DNA of 64,000 bases from CAIUPE01 sp037131735 (GCA_037131735.1 JBAXQM010000010.1:1-64000); one strand, 5' to 3'; shown: positions 1-8,277, counted from the first letter of the stretch. Numbers and translations are program-made. The notes: generated by a model from the letters alone, not told the origin.

Positions 1-55
1 GTCCGGAGCGGATCGATTTTAAGATTTTGGGTTCAAATCCCTTCGCCCGCTCCAA
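1..55 (+). repeat. 55-bp direct repeat ending in a tRNA-Gly-like 3' end, copy 1
   Basis: This 55-bp sequence recurs without mismatch at 113-167. Its last 26 bases (29-54) read like the T-arm, acceptor strand, discriminator and encoded CCA of a bacterial tRNA-Gly (ending TTCGCCCGCTCCA). The 5' part matches no tRNA: the T-stem is degenerate (TTGGG against CCCTT), and there is no D-arm or 5' acceptor strand. I read it as a tRNA-derived footprint, such as an old attachment site, rather than a working tRNA. The left context lies outside the window. Confidence 0.6.
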
Positions 56-112
56 TTCGGCCCTCTCTTGTCTTGAACCCTCGACATTTTTTTCGATCCG
101 CGGTCGGACGTC

Positions 113-167
113 GTCCGGAGCGGATCGATTTTAAGATTTTGGGTTCAAATCCCTTCGCCCGCTCCAA
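113..167 (+). repeat. 55-bp direct repeat ending in a tRNA-Gly-like 3' end, copy 2
   Basis: This is the second perfect copy of the 1-55 sequence, offset by 112 bp. The DNA just upstream (about 93-128) can fold back on itself: CGATCCGC pairs with GCGGATCG, so the copy begins inside a hairpin. A full-length tRNA starting around position 93 would need a 5' strand GCGGGCG, which is absent. This copy too is a tRNA-like tail and not a gene. Confidence 0.6.
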
Positions 168-189
168 ATCCGCGCAATTTTTGGCCTTA

Positions 190-705
190 TCAGCCAATCG
201 CGCCAGGCTGATCCAGAATTTTCTGCATAAAGACGAGATCGAGCCAGCGGTCGAATTTCCAGCCGACCTGCTTCAAACGCCCCGTTTCAGAAAAGCCCAA
301 TTTGCGATGAAAATGGATTGAACCGGCATTATCGGCCGAAATCCCGCCAATCATGACATGTTTACCAAGAGCGCGGGCGGCCTCGAAAAGCGGCGGCATA
401 AGCTGTTTACCGACTCCCTTTCCGTGGTGATGGCGGTGAACATAGACCGAATGTTCGACCGTATGGAGATAGCCATCATGCGGGCGGAATTCGCCAAAAC
501 TGGCAAAGCCGAGAACCTCTTTACCAAGCACTGCGACCAGAACAGGGAAATTCCGCTCCCGTCGCGCTTCAAACCATTCTCGCCGATTCTCGAGTGTGAC
601 CACGTGATGCGAGAAAATCGCCGTTGAGTTGAGAATCTCGTCATTCACGATTTCGAGAATGGCGGGCAGATCAGCGATCTCAGCGGAGCGGATGGTCAGC
701 GACAT
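190..705 (-). CDS. GNAT N-acetyltransferase, phosphinothricin acetyltransferase-like
   Basis: This 171-residue protein is a single-domain GCN5-related N-acetyltransferase, which moves the acetyl group of acetyl-CoA to an amine. The acetyl-CoA P-loop is visible near residues 90-102 (VHRHHHGKGVGKQLM), followed by NAGSIHFHRKLGF, the usual motif B. The overall pattern (IRSAEIADLPAILEIVND, later GFASFGEFR) fits the Pat/Bar subgroup that acetylates phosphinothricin or methionine sulfone-like compounds. The substrate is inferred from family resemblance only. The ATG at 705 is preferred over an upstream in-frame ATG at 834, because an AAGG ribosome site lies before it and family homology starts there. 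Confidence 0.85.
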   Translation of the reverse strand: MSLTIRSAEIADLPAILEIVNDEILNSTAIFSHHVVTLENRREWFEARRERNFPVLVAVLGKEVLGFASFGEFRPHDGYLHTVEHSVYVHRHHHGKGVGKQLMPPLFEAARALGKHVMIGGISADNAGSIHFHRKLGFSETGRLKQVGWKFDRWLDLVFMQKILDQPGAIG

Positions 706-911
706 GGGAGCCTTGCGGGATAAAGTGATGTCATCAGCGCGAAGTCTAACCCTACGCGCGCCGTCAAGCGAGATGTGATTTGGACTTCGGAAGAAATTCA
801 ACGCCCCGCATGACACTGCATCAAATGGACGCAATGGCTTGCCTTTGGGCGAAGAGGGTTTAGGTGAAGGGCTCGTCTCTACCGCCCTCCCCTTTAATTG
901 GAGTTGTTGCT

Positions 912-1550
912 TTGTCCTTTATCGATGCTTTGACCTGGCGCTATGCCACCAAAAAGATGGATCCCTCGCGCGCTGTTGCCAAAGACAAGGTGGAGGCCAT
1001 TCTCGAATCGATCCGTCTCTCGCCGAGCTCAAGCGGATTGCAGCCCTTTCATGTCTTGGTGATCACCAATCAGGCTTTGAAGGATAAAATTGTACCGATT
1101 GCGAGCGGCCAGTCGCAAGTAGCGGAATGCTCGCATCTCATCGTCTTTGCGGCATGGGACAATTATACGCCTGAACGCATCAATCAATCTTTTGATTATA
1201 CGATCGCGCAACGGGGTGTCGGCACCAATGAGCGCACCGAGAATTATCGCAAGGGCCTGATTGCGGGCTATTGTGCACGCGATCCAGAAATCAATTTTCA
1301 GCACACGGCAAAGCAAACTTACATTGCGCTTGGCATTGCTATGGCCGCAGCCGCTGTCGAACATGTCGATGCGACACCGATGGAAGGGTTTGATCCTGCA
1401 GCGCTTGATGAGTTATTGGGCTTGCGTGAAAAAGGCCTGCGCTCTGTTACGATGTTGCCCATCGGTCATCGCGATGAAGCCAATGACTGGTTACTCAAAT
1501 TGAAAAAAGTACGCCGCACGAAAGAAGAGCTCTTCACGCATCTTGATTGA
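912..1550 (+). CDS. Nitroreductase family protein (FMN-dependent)
   Basis: This 212-residue protein belongs to the nitroreductase fold, FMN enzymes that reduce nitro groups or quinones with NAD(P)H in the cytosol. The opening (SFIDALTWRYATKKMD) and the following SPSSSGLQPFHVLVI are the FMN phosphate-binding and cofactor-contact segments of the NfsB-like branch. The C-terminal part (GLRSVTMLPIGHRDEANDW) is also typical. I chose the TTG at 912 because GGAG at 900-903 is well spaced and family members start at this point. An in-frame ATG at 864 would add 16 residues with no family match. The natural substrate cannot be told. Confidence 0.85.
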   Translation: MSFIDALTWRYATKKMDPSRAVAKDKVEAILESIRLSPSSSGLQPFHVLVITNQALKDKIVPIASGQSQVAECSHLIVFAAWDNYTPERINQSFDYTIAQRGVGTNERTENYRKGLIAGYCARDPEINFQHTAKQTYIALGIAMAAAAVEHVDATPMEGFDPAALDELLGLREKGLRSVTMLPIGHRDEANDWLLKLKKVRRTKEELFTHLD

Positions 1551-1577
1551 TGTAAACGCTTTGAAATACTTGAACAC

Positions 1578-1605
1578 GAAGAGCGCTTTTAAATAAGCGC
1601 TCTTC
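1578..1605. terminator. Perfect 11-bp stem-loop after the nitroreductase gene
   Basis: GAAGAGCGCTT (1578-1588) and AAGCGCTCTTC (1595-1605) form a perfect stem around a 6-base loop, 27 bp past the nitroreductase stop. There is no T-run on the plus side (the next bases are AAAAATTC). It is therefore terminator-like but not a canonical intrinsic terminator, and could instead be a transcript-end stabiliser. Confidence 0.45.
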
Positions 1606-1654
1606 AAAAATTCGAGATCGCGACAACGAACCCAAACGACTGCCCGCAATCCTG

Positions 1655-1708
1655 AAAATGGTGGAGCTGAGCGGAATCGAACCGCTGGCCTCCTCATTGC
1701 GAACGAGG
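1655..1708 (-). pseudogene. tRNA-Ala(CGC) 3' fragment (distal attachment-site copy)
   Basis: These 54 bases are identical to 4009-4062. Bases 1659-1708 correspond to the last 50 nt of the tRNA-Ala gene at 4013-4088, from the anticodon arm through the T-arm and acceptor strand to the encoded CCA. The match stops abruptly after GAACGAGG, and what follows (ATAAAATTC) lacks the D-arm and 5' acceptor strand, so no tRNA can be made. This is the arrangement expected when an element integrates at the 3' end of a tRNA gene and regenerates it on one side. Confidence 0.85.
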
Positions 1709-1879
1709 ATAAAATTCAGAGCCCTTAAAGCATTGACATTATTTCGTTTTTTCGTGTTTTGCGGCAGAAAGATTAAATCGGCCTTTGTCCCCTCTTTTAA
1801 TTTGGCGTGATTGTTACTCAACCACATCGATCGAAGACGGCTCTTCACAAAATCGGGGGGCTCGTTTAAATATATTGAA

Positions 1880-2302
1880 ATGATACAGACAGAGTTTCGC
1901 GAATCTCGGCAATTTCAATTGCTTTTGGCGATTATCCTTTGTTTTGCCCTAGTCAGCAGTTCAATCATAAGTTCAATTTCGCGCGGTATTGAGGCGAGAA
2001 ATTGGGTTGCCTTCGGACCAAAAGGTATTGTGCTTTGTCTAACGGATCATGCCGCACCTGATTTTTCATCAGATCGACATGATTCTTCTACTCACATCAC
2101 TGATTGCTGTGTGCTCTGTAGCGTTCCTGGCGTGCCGAAACTTTTGGAACCCGCGCAGTTACCCTACCTCATTGCATTTCCGCCGATCAGTGTCGTTAGA
2201 TTCATTATAGCTCCTCATTATTCTGAACCCAGTATTGCCTTATCAGATGGCGTTTTTCCTCATGACGTCCCGGCGCGCGCGCCGCCTCTGAGTGCCGCCT
2301 AA
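1880..2302 (+). CDS. Small membrane-anchored Cys/His protein, DUF2946-like
   Basis: This 140-residue protein has one hydrophobic N-terminal segment (about residues 13-36, LLLAIILCFALVSSSIISS), then a mostly polar part with a Cys/His cluster, HITDCCVLCSVPG. That layout matches DUF2946-type proteins, short exported proteins with a CxxC-like motif commonly found near metal or PepSY genes. The assignment is tentative because the family is poorly conserved. The ATG at 1880 places the hydrophobic segment near the N-terminus; an ATG at 1811 is also in frame. The gene lies 80 bp before the PepSY gene on the same strand, so the two are probably co-transcribed island cargo. A role in metal handling is an inference. 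Confidence 0.55.
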   Translation: MIQTEFRESRQFQLLLAIILCFALVSSSIISSISRGIEARNWVAFGPKGIVLCLTDHAAPDFSSDRHDSSTHITDCCVLCSVPGVPKLLEPAQLPYLIAFPPISVVRFIIAPHYSEPSIALSDGVFPHDVPARAPPLSAA

Positions 2303-2382
2303 TATTTTTTGCGCTCAATTGAAATTTAATCTGATCGGCCCGTTGCCATAGATGCAAAGGCCGTCATTTTTGGGAATATCCT

Positions 2383-3795
2383 ATGTCAATCAATCAAACA
2401 CGCGCAGCGGCGGAGCCGTCTGCTAATGCATTTTATCGTGCTGCATGGCGTTGGCACTTTTATGCAGGCCTTTATGTGATTCCATTTCTAATCATACTCG
2501 CCATCACGGGCCTGTGCATATTGTGGTTTACGACAATTGCGCCGGAATATGGTGATCGCATTTCTATCACACCCGCTTCAACGACGATGCGCATTAGCGA
2601 GCAATTAGCAGCCGTCACAAAGGTCTATCCTGATACCAGAATCACTCAGTATATCGCCCCCTATAGTGCTTCAAATCCGGCTTTGTTTCGAGTTGGTCTT
2701 GAAGGCGGAGATCACATGCTGGCGGTCAATCCCTATACGGGCGCGATTCTCAGGGACATCCCCCAAGCGGGAACATGGAATGACTTTTTCACGCGCATCC
2801 ATGGCAGTCTTTTTCTGGGAGCGAAGACCGGCGGCCTTGGCGACCTCTTGATCGAGACTGCGGCGAGTCTTGGAATCGTTCTTCTGATCACAGGGCTTTA
2901 CCTGTGGTGGCCACGTGATGGGCGTGGTTATCGCGCAACGTTGTTGCCAAATCTTAGCTTGAAAGGGCGGTTATTCTGGCGCGAACTTCATTCAGGGCTT
3001 GGCTTTTATGGCTCAATCATCATCCTGTTTTTTCTTATATCAGGACTCGCATGGGCAAGCGTGTGGGGCGGAAAATTCGTTCAGGCATGGAGCACTTTTC
3101 CGGCGGAGAAATGGGATAATGTTCCCCTCTCGACGGTCGATCATGCCAGCATGAATCATGGTGCCTTGAAGGAAGTACCATGGGCGCTTGAACAGACCTT
3201 GATGCCAGCCTCAGGCTCTAAGGCGGGTATCACCGGATTGCCGGAAAATGTTCCGGTTGTACTTGAAAGTGTTGTCACCCTTGGTCGTGCAATTGGCTTT
3301 GAAGGTCGCTTCCAAGTTGCCTTCCCTGCCGATGAAAAAGGTGTGTGGACGTTAAGTCAGGACTCAATGAGCTATGACAGTCCAAACCCAACCTCAGATC
3401 GCACAGTACATATCGATCAATATTCCGGCAAAATTCTCGCCTCAGTCGGATATGCAGAATATTCCTTACCGGGCAAAGCCATGGCTGTCGGTATCGCTCT
3501 TCATGAAGGACAGATGGGGCTTTGGAACATTGTTCTGAATTTCATTTTCTGCCTTGGCATCATTGCGATCTGCATCAGCGGCGTCGCCATGTGGTGGATC
3601 AGACGTCCGGCGAATTCGCTGCGCCTTGCGCCACCACCGCTTGCGGAGAATTTTCCGCTATGGAAAGGCGCAGTTGCTATAGGGGTTCTCGTTTCACTGT
3701 TATTTCCGATGGCGGGCGCAGCACTAATATGTGCCATCGTTCTTGATGCTCTGTTCCTATCGCGAATTCAGATTCTAAAGATCATTTTCAAATGA
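2383..3795 (+). CDS. PepSY-associated transmembrane protein
   Basis: This 470-residue inner-membrane protein is of the PepSY_TM type. Hydrophobic helices are visible near residues 29-50, 155-175, 203-228, 383-405 and 428-459, with large periplasmic loops between the first two and between the third and fourth. The opening FYRAAWRWHFYAGLYVIPF and the ITGLYLWWPR and ISGVAMWW motifs are diagnostic. Family members sit beside TonB-dependent siderophore receptors or metal systems and are thought to help reduce or release iron at the membrane. Here no receptor gene is adjacent, only the small Cys/His protein. A strong terminator follows at 3841-3867. The gene lies inside the tRNA-Ala-bounded segment. 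Confidence 0.85.
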   Translation: MSINQTRAAAEPSANAFYRAAWRWHFYAGLYVIPFLIILAITGLCILWFTTIAPEYGDRISITPASTTMRISEQLAAVTKVYPDTRITQYIAPYSASNPALFRVGLEGGDHMLAVNPYTGAILRDIPQAGTWNDFFTRIHGSLFLGAKTGGLGDLLIETAASLGIVLLITGLYLWWPRDGRGYRATLLPNLSLKGRLFWRELHSGLGFYGSIIILFFLISGLAWASVWGGKFVQAWSTFPAEKWDNVPLSTVDHASMNHGALKEVPWALEQTLMPASGSKAGITGLPENVPVVLESVVTLGRAIGFEGRFQVAFPADEKGVWTLSQDSMSYDSPNPTSDRTVHIDQYSGKILASVGYAEYSLPGKAMAVGIALHEGQMGLWNIVLNFIFCLGIIAICISGVAMWWIRRPANSLRLAPPPLAENFPLWKGAVAIGVLVSLLFPMAGAALICAIVLDALFLSRIQILKIIFK

Positions 3796-3840
3796 AGAGT
3801 CTCGATTAAACGGCTCCGTAAATTCTAAATCAAAAAGACA

Positions 3841-3867
3841 AAAGCCCCGCGGCAGCGGGGCTTTTTT
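3841..3867 (+). terminator. Intrinsic terminator after the PepSY gene
   Basis: GCCCCGC (3844-3850) and GCGGGGC (3855-3861) form a GC-rich stem with loop GGCA, followed by six T (3862-3867). AAA precedes the stem, so weak termination from the other side is possible. It lies 45 bp after the PepSY stop codon and before the tRNA-Ala gene. Confidence 0.85.
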
Positions 3868-4012
3868 CATGATCGAAAAAGCTTACACAGCCACCGTAGT
3901 GGACCCGATATAAATTCCTAAAGCGGGGATTCTTTATAACACTTTATAACTTTTTGGACCGGAATTTCACTCCCACCATATTTCTATAAATTATTGATTT
4001 CATCGAGAAAAA

Positions 4013-4088
4013 TGGTGGAGCTGAGCGGAATCGAACCGCTGGCCTCCTCATTGCGAACGAGGCGCTCTCCCAACTGAGCTACAGCCCC
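4013..4088 (-). tRNA. tRNA-Ala (anticodon CGC)
   Basis: This is a complete 76-nt tRNA on the minus strand with encoded CCA (plus-strand TGG at 4013-4015). The acceptor stem pairs GGGGCTG with CAGCTCC with one G-U. The D-arm reads AGCTCAGTTGGGAGAGC, the anticodon stem-loop CCTCG-TTCGCAA-TGAGG gives CGC, and the T-arm is AGCGG-TTCGATT-CCGCT. It decodes GCG. Its 3' 50 nt are duplicated at 1659-1708, marking this gene as an integration target. Confidence 0.93.
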
Positions 4089-4271
4089 CCGAGGCCCAAG
4101 ACAGTAAGATCGTTCAGGCCCTGTGGATGCGGCGGGGATAGAGAATTCCCGCCCCGAAATCAAGGTGGACCACCGCAAGGCTGAGGCTGATAAGGGGCGC
4201 GTCCAAAAGTGGTTTGAACCGTATAAAGAGTTATGAATGCCTCAAGGGAGGCCTGTTTCAGGGAGAAGACC

Positions 4272-4778
4272 ATGTCGCTCAGCCTTTATGATTTATCAGT
4301 CCCCGTATTCGTGCAGTCGCTCGAAGCGCTCTCAGCCATTTTGAAAAAGGCCGCGGCCCATGCGGAGGCCCGCAAGATTGAGCCGCAAGTTCTTCTCTCG
4401 GCACGGCTCTTCCCGGACATGTTTGCCCTAACACGGCAAGTTCAGCTCGCCTCCGACTTCGCTAAAGGTGGCGCGGCGCGGATCGCCGGCGTTGATGTGC
4501 CAAGCTATGCCGATACCGAAGCAAGCTTTGAAGAGCTTGAAGCGCGCATTGCCAAGACGATTGCTTTTATCAATTCAATTCCGAAGGACAAATTTGTGGG
4601 CGCCGAGACGCGCGACATCACCGTGCCCATGCGCCCCGAGCCGCGCGTGTTTAACGCGCTTACCTATCTCCGCCATGGGGCTCTTCCGAATTTCTTTTTC
4701 CATACAACGACGACATATGACATTTTGAGACATAATGGCGTTGAGGTCACAAAGCGTGATTTCTTGGGAGTCTATTGA
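4272..4778 (+). CDS. DUF1993 domain-containing protein
   Basis: This 168-residue soluble protein matches the DUF1993 family (COG3812) along its whole length: an opening SLYDLSVPVFVQSLEALSAI, a central PDMFALTRQVQLASDFAKG and a closing YLRHGALPNFFFHTTTTYDILRHNG. The fold is a DinB-like four-helix bundle by family, and the function is unknown. The ATG at 4272 has GGGAGAAG shortly upstream and is preferred to an ATG at 4233. It is followed within a few bases by the SOUL gene, so the two form a small operon. Two His near the C-terminus could be metal ligands as in DinB proteins, but that is inference. Confidence 0.85.
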   Translation: MSLSLYDLSVPVFVQSLEALSAILKKAAAHAEARKIEPQVLLSARLFPDMFALTRQVQLASDFAKGGAARIAGVDVPSYADTEASFEELEARIAKTIAFINSIPKDKFVGAETRDITVPMRPEPRVFNALTYLRHGALPNFFFHTTTTYDILRHNGVEVTKRDFLGVY

Positions 4779-4781
4779 TTG

Positions 4782-5420
4782 ATGATGCGCCGATCAGCCC
4801 TTCAGCGTTTCGTTTTTATCGGCGCATCCCTCTTCATCGGTCTATTATTCGCGGAGACGTCTATGGCCATCGAAGAGCCCCCTTTTACGGTGATCTCAAA
4901 AGAGGGCGACTTCGAGCTGCGTGACTATGCCCCTTATATCGTCGCTGAAGTACTGGTTAAGGGTGATCGCGATAGCGCTGCGAGCGCGGGTTTTCGTGTG
5001 CTCGCTGGCTATATCTTTGGTGGCAATACGAGCCAGTCCAAGATCGCGATGACGGCACCGGTTACGCAAACAAAAGGTGAAAAGATTGAGATGACAGCGC
5101 CGGTGACGCAAACGGCCAGCGGCTCATCTTGGGTCATCCGCTTTATGATGCCGCAGAATTATACACTAGAGACTCTACCCAAGCCGGATGATGAACGCAT
5201 TCTTCTCAAGCAAATTGCCGGACGACGTGTCGCTGTGTTGCAATTCTCAGGATTGTGGACCGAAGGCAATCTCGACACGCATCGCGCCGCGCTTGCTGCA
5301 ATACTTGCGAAGAAATCATTGAAGCCTAAAGGCACGTCAAGTTACGCTTTTTACGATCCGCCTTGGAAGCCTTTCTTTTGGCGTCGTAATGAGATCCTGC
5401 AAGATATTGAGAAACGCTAA
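4782..5420 (+). CDS. SOUL family heme-binding protein, exported
   Basis: This 212-residue protein starts with a signal peptide (basic start, then FVFIGASLFIGLLFAETSMA, cleavage near residue 30). A full SOUL domain follows: FTVISKEGDFELRDYAPYIVAE, FRVLAGYIFGGN, the repeated KIAMTAPVTQ / KIEMTAPVTQ, and a C-terminal YDPPWKPFFWRRNE. SOUL proteins bind heme or porphyrin; this one would act in the periplasm. GGGAG at 4766-4770 precedes the start; TTG 4779, ATG 4782 and ATG 4785 are all possible. The gene is co-oriented with the DUF1993 gene and its 3' end overlaps the convergent attachment-protein gene by 4 bp. Confidence 0.88.
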   Translation: MMRRSALQRFVFIGASLFIGLLFAETSMAIEEPPFTVISKEGDFELRDYAPYIVAEVLVKGDRDSAASAGFRVLAGYIFGGNTSQSKIAMTAPVTQTKGEKIEMTAPVTQTASGSSWVIRFMMPQNYTLETLPKPDDERILLKQIAGRRVAVLQFSGLWTEGNLDTHRAALAAILAKKSLKPKGTSSYAFYDPPWKPFFWRRNEILQDIEKR

Positions 5421-5878
5421 AGGCCTTTATTTTCGGCCTGCAAAAGTGCGGTAATCGCGGGCACCGTATGGCCCGTCAAATCCTTCGTGATTTCAGCAAC
5501 AACAAGATGAGCGAAAGAAGTAGGCAGTGCTTTGCGCAGCTCGCCCATCGTACGTGGCGGCGCGACGAGAACGAGTTTTTTCAGTTTCTCGCGTTTTGCC
5601 AATTCAACAAGACCGGCCATAACATCACGCACAAACTGATCTTCAGCATTTTGATGCCAGTCAGTTTCATCGGTTGATGATCGACTCATCCCGACACTCG
5701 CATAGACACGACCCGGCCGCTCCGCTCCTAATGCGCGCGTCGGTAAATCAGGATGCGTAAAAGACGTCTCGACCGTCAAAGACGGATGCTCCGCCGTTCC
5801 TTCATTGAAAAGAATTAAAGCCTTACGACCATCCCCTACAATTACATGTGTACCCGCCGAGAGAATCGGAGCGACCAT
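5417..5878 (-). CDS. Host attachment family protein
   Basis: This 153-residue cytosolic protein belongs to the family named after an Agrobacterium protein needed for attachment to host cells (PF10116). Typical segments are THVIVGDGRKALILFNEG at the start, a middle ADE-rich part around DWHQNAEDQFVRDVMAGL, and KLVLVAPPRTMGELRKALP near residues 100-120. The fold resembles peptide-release-factor (eRF1) domain 2-like proteins. The molecular function is not known, and the attachment role should not be assumed. The gene ends convergently in a 4-bp overlap with the SOUL gene. Confidence 0.82.
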   Translation of the reverse strand: MVAPILSAGTHVIVGDGRKALILFNEGTAEHPSLTVETSFTHPDLPTRALGAERPGRVYASVGMSRSSTDETDWHQNAEDQFVRDVMAGLVELAKREKLKKLVLVAPPRTMGELRKALPTSFAHLVVAEITKDLTGHTVPAITALLQAENKGL

Positions 5879-5990
5879 TGCAGATGTCTTTCACTTGGAA
5901 ACGAGAATATCTCGCGAGCGCGATGCTCACACAGTGTAAACCGTGATCACGGCATACTTGTTCCGGACATCAGGAGATCTACGGAGGGCG

Positions 5991-6881
5991 TTAACGTCTT
6001 GTGGCGAGCGCCACGCCGATCACGGTCAAAGCCATGCCAGCAATTTGACTTACGGCCATCGTTTCACCAAAAGCGAAATAGGCTTCAATCGCAACGCTGG
6101 GAGGAACGAGATAAATTAGAGCGGCGGCGCGTGACACTGCTCCACGCCGGATCAATAACAACAACAGCCCAATTGCGCCGAGAGACAAGGCAAACACCGA
6201 CCAGGCCATGACAAGCCAGAAGCCGAGTGAGAAACTCACATGCATCGGTTCGGTTAAAAAGGCAGCGGGCGTGATAACAATAAACGCACCGACATATTGA
6301 AGCGCGGTGATGGTTCTCAAATCACCCTGCGGTACAAATCGTTTTTGATAGAATGTCCCCGCCGTCACAGCGACCATAGCGAACGCATTAATCGCCAGCG
6401 GAAGAACAACCTCGGTCAGATGCGTAAGATCAATCGAGATGATCTTGGGCTCAAGAACCATCGCAATGCCAATGAAGCCCGCCGCAATACCAAGCCATTG
6501 TAAATAGCCAATGCGCTCCCGCAAAAGCAGAGGGGCAAGCGCGGCAGTGAGAATGGGTTGGATAGCGGCGATCAACCCTGAAATGCCCGAGGGCACGCCA
6601 TGCGCAATCGCATACCAAACGCCGCCAAGATAGAGCGCGTGGAGCAGGACACCCGATACCAAGATATGAAGTGCTGCACGCCCACGCGGCCATTGGGCGC
6701 GTCCAACAAGCGCAATGCCGCCCACAGCGAAAAACGCGAGGGCGAAGCGTAATGATAGAAATGTCAAAGGATCCGCGTAATCCGCTCCGTACCGTGCCGA
6801 GACCCATCCGGTTGACCAGATCGCCACAAATAGGACCGGAGCAGCGCGCAAGAACAGGGAGGACGAGGAGGACTGAGACAC
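5991..6881 (-). CDS. DMT superfamily (EamA) transporter
   Basis: This 296-residue inner-membrane protein has about ten hydrophobic helices and two EamA repeats, as in drug/metabolite exporters such as RhaT/YdcZ-like proteins. Motifs include FVAIWSTGWVSARYGAD in helix 1 and ALAPLLLRERIGYLQWLGI at the end of the first repeat, mirrored by SVAIEAYFAFGETMAVSQI in the second. The substrate is unknown. The open frame reaches 7016, but family homology begins after the GTG at 6881, which has GGA upstream, so the longer N-terminus is probably untranslated. The 112-bp gap on its 3' side holds no recognisable feature. Confidence 0.83.
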   Translation of the reverse strand: MSQSSSSSLFLRAAPVLFVAIWSTGWVSARYGADYADPLTFLSLRFALAFFAVGGIALVGRAQWPRGRAALHILVSGVLLHALYLGGVWYAIAHGVPSGISGLIAAIQPILTAALAPLLLRERIGYLQWLGIAAGFIGIAMVLEPKIISIDLTHLTEVVLPLAINAFAMVAVTAGTFYQKRFVPQGDLRTITALQYVGAFIVITPAAFLTEPMHVSFSLGFWLVMAWSVFALSLGAIGLLLLLIRRGAVSRAAALIYLVPPSVAIEAYFAFGETMAVSQIAGMALTVIGVALATRR

Positions 6882-7239
6882 AAAACCGATTCCAAGGCGA
6901 CGATTGAGGCGTGATATCGGATTGGGCCATGAGGGTCGAGAGGCGTTGATGCAAGGCCCCTCAGACATCCCTGGCAATTGACAAGCGGGCGATATCAGTA
7001 TTTCTGGCCACGTCATATTTAGTTTCGTGCATCTCTTATTTCGTGACGGGCCTCATGTCTCTTCTCGCGCACACCGTTTCGCTCAAGAAAACGAAAACCG
7101 CCAAAACAGGCGGCGTGAAAACGCGCGCGTAAACAGTCCTCGCTCCGGTCTCTCCCCCCGGCGGGGATGAGGCCAAAGCACCCGAGCCGGGTGTCATCAG
7201 GGGAGCGGATCAAGAGTTCAAGCAGCAAGGATTTCAAAA

Positions 7240-8277
7240 ATGGGTTTCAAGGTCGCAATTGTCGGCGCCACGGGCAATGTGGGGCGTGAAATGCTCTCCA
7301 TTCTGGCTGAGCGCGCATTTCCTGCCGACGAGGTTATCGCCCTCGCCTCTGCACGCAGCCTCGGCACGGAAGTGTCCTATGGCGACAAGGTGTTGAAGGT
7401 TCAAAATCTTGATCACCATGATTTTTCGAAAACCGATATCTGCCTGATGTCGGCAGGCTCAGGCGTATCGAAGGACTGGTCACCGAAGATCGGTGCGATG
7501 GGCTGCCTTGTGATCGATAACTCATCCTGCTGGCGCTATGACGAGCGCGTGCCTTTGATTGTGCCGGAGGTGAATGCGGATGTGCTCACCCGCTTCATGG
7601 GGGATGCCAATCGCCTCAACATCATTGCCAATCCGAATTGCTCGACAGCGCAGCTTGTTGTCGCGTTAAAGCCCTTACATGAGCGCGCCACGATTAAGCG
7701 CGTTGTGATTGCGACCTATCAATCCGTATCGGGCGCGGGCAAAGATGCGATGGACGAGCTCTTCAACCAATCGCGCGCCATCTTCTCTGCCGGTGAAGTG
7801 AAGGTCGAGAAATTCTCGAAGCGCATCGCCTTCAATGTGATCCCGCATATCGATGTGTTCCTTGACGATGGTTACACAAAAGAAGAATGGAAGATGGTGG
7901 CCGAGACAAAGAAGATTCTCGACCCTAAGATCAAGCTCACCGCAACCTGCGTGCGTGTACCGGTATTTATTGGTCACTCCGAAGCGGTGAATGTTGAATT
8001 TGAAAAGCCCATCACCGCTGACGAAGCGCGCAATATTTTGCGTTCCGCACCCGGTTGTCTTGTGATCGACAAGCGCGAGCCCGGTGGCTACATCACACCG
8101 CATGAAGCGGCAGGGGAAGACGCGACCTATATTTCGCGTATCCGCGAAGATTCAACGATTGAGAATGGCCTCAATTTCTGGTGCGTGTCGGACAATTTGC
8201 GCAAAGGCGCGGCATTGAATGCCATTCAAATTGCCGAGTCACTCATCAACCGGAAATTGCTGAAGCCAAAGGCCTAA
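7240..8277 (+). CDS. asd: Aspartate-semialdehyde dehydrogenase
   Basis: This 345-residue cytosolic enzyme reduces aspartyl phosphate to aspartate semialdehyde with NADPH, the branch point to lysine, diaminopimelate, methionine, threonine and isoleucine. The N-terminal NADP-binding motif VAIVGATGNVGREML is followed by the catalytic Cys134 in IANPNCSTAQLV. The substrate-binding region ATYQSVSGAGKDAMDEL and the catalytic His in FIGHSEAVN are also present. An AAGGA ribosome site lies at 7227-7231. The 223-bp upstream gap contains a short hairpin (CACCCG/CGGGTG, 7179-7193) but no recognisable riboswitch. It is convergent with the carbonic anhydrase gene, with a 10-bp gap. Confidence 0.97.
   Translation: MGFKVAIVGATGNVGREMLSILAERAFPADEVIALASARSLGTEVSYGDKVLKVQNLDHHDFSKTDICLMSAGSGVSKDWSPKIGAMGCLVIDNSSCWRYDERVPLIVPEVNADVLTRFMGDANRLNIIANPNCSTAQLVVALKPLHERATIKRVVIATYQSVSGAGKDAMDELFNQSRAIFSAGEVKVEKFSKRIAFNVIPHIDVFLDDGYTKEEWKMVAETKKILDPKIKLTATCVRVPVFIGHSEAVNVEFEKPITADEARNILRSAPGCLVIDKREPGGYITPHEAAGEDATYISRIREDSTIENGLNFWCVSDNLRKGAALNAIQIAESLINRKLLKPKA

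Larger units (their letters stand above)
1655..4062. mobile_element. Small genomic island bounded by a tRNA-Ala 54-bp duplication
   Basis: The segment is delimited by the tRNA-Ala fragment (1655-1708) and the matching part of the intact tRNA-Ala (4009-4062), 2354 bp apart. The tRNA is on the minus strand and its 3' end faces the island, the usual orientation for tRNA-targeted integration. Cargo is a small Cys/His-containing membrane protein and a PepSY transmembrane protein, plus a terminator. No integrase, excisionase or plasmid function is visible, so this is a decayed element or one moved in trans. Island status is inferred from the duplication. Confidence 0.6.

Noticed and set aside
1..55. 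Functional tRNA-Gly at the left edge
   Set aside because: Only the last 26 bases match; the T-stem is mismatched and the identical copy at 113-167, whose upstream DNA is visible, lacks the rest of a tRNA.
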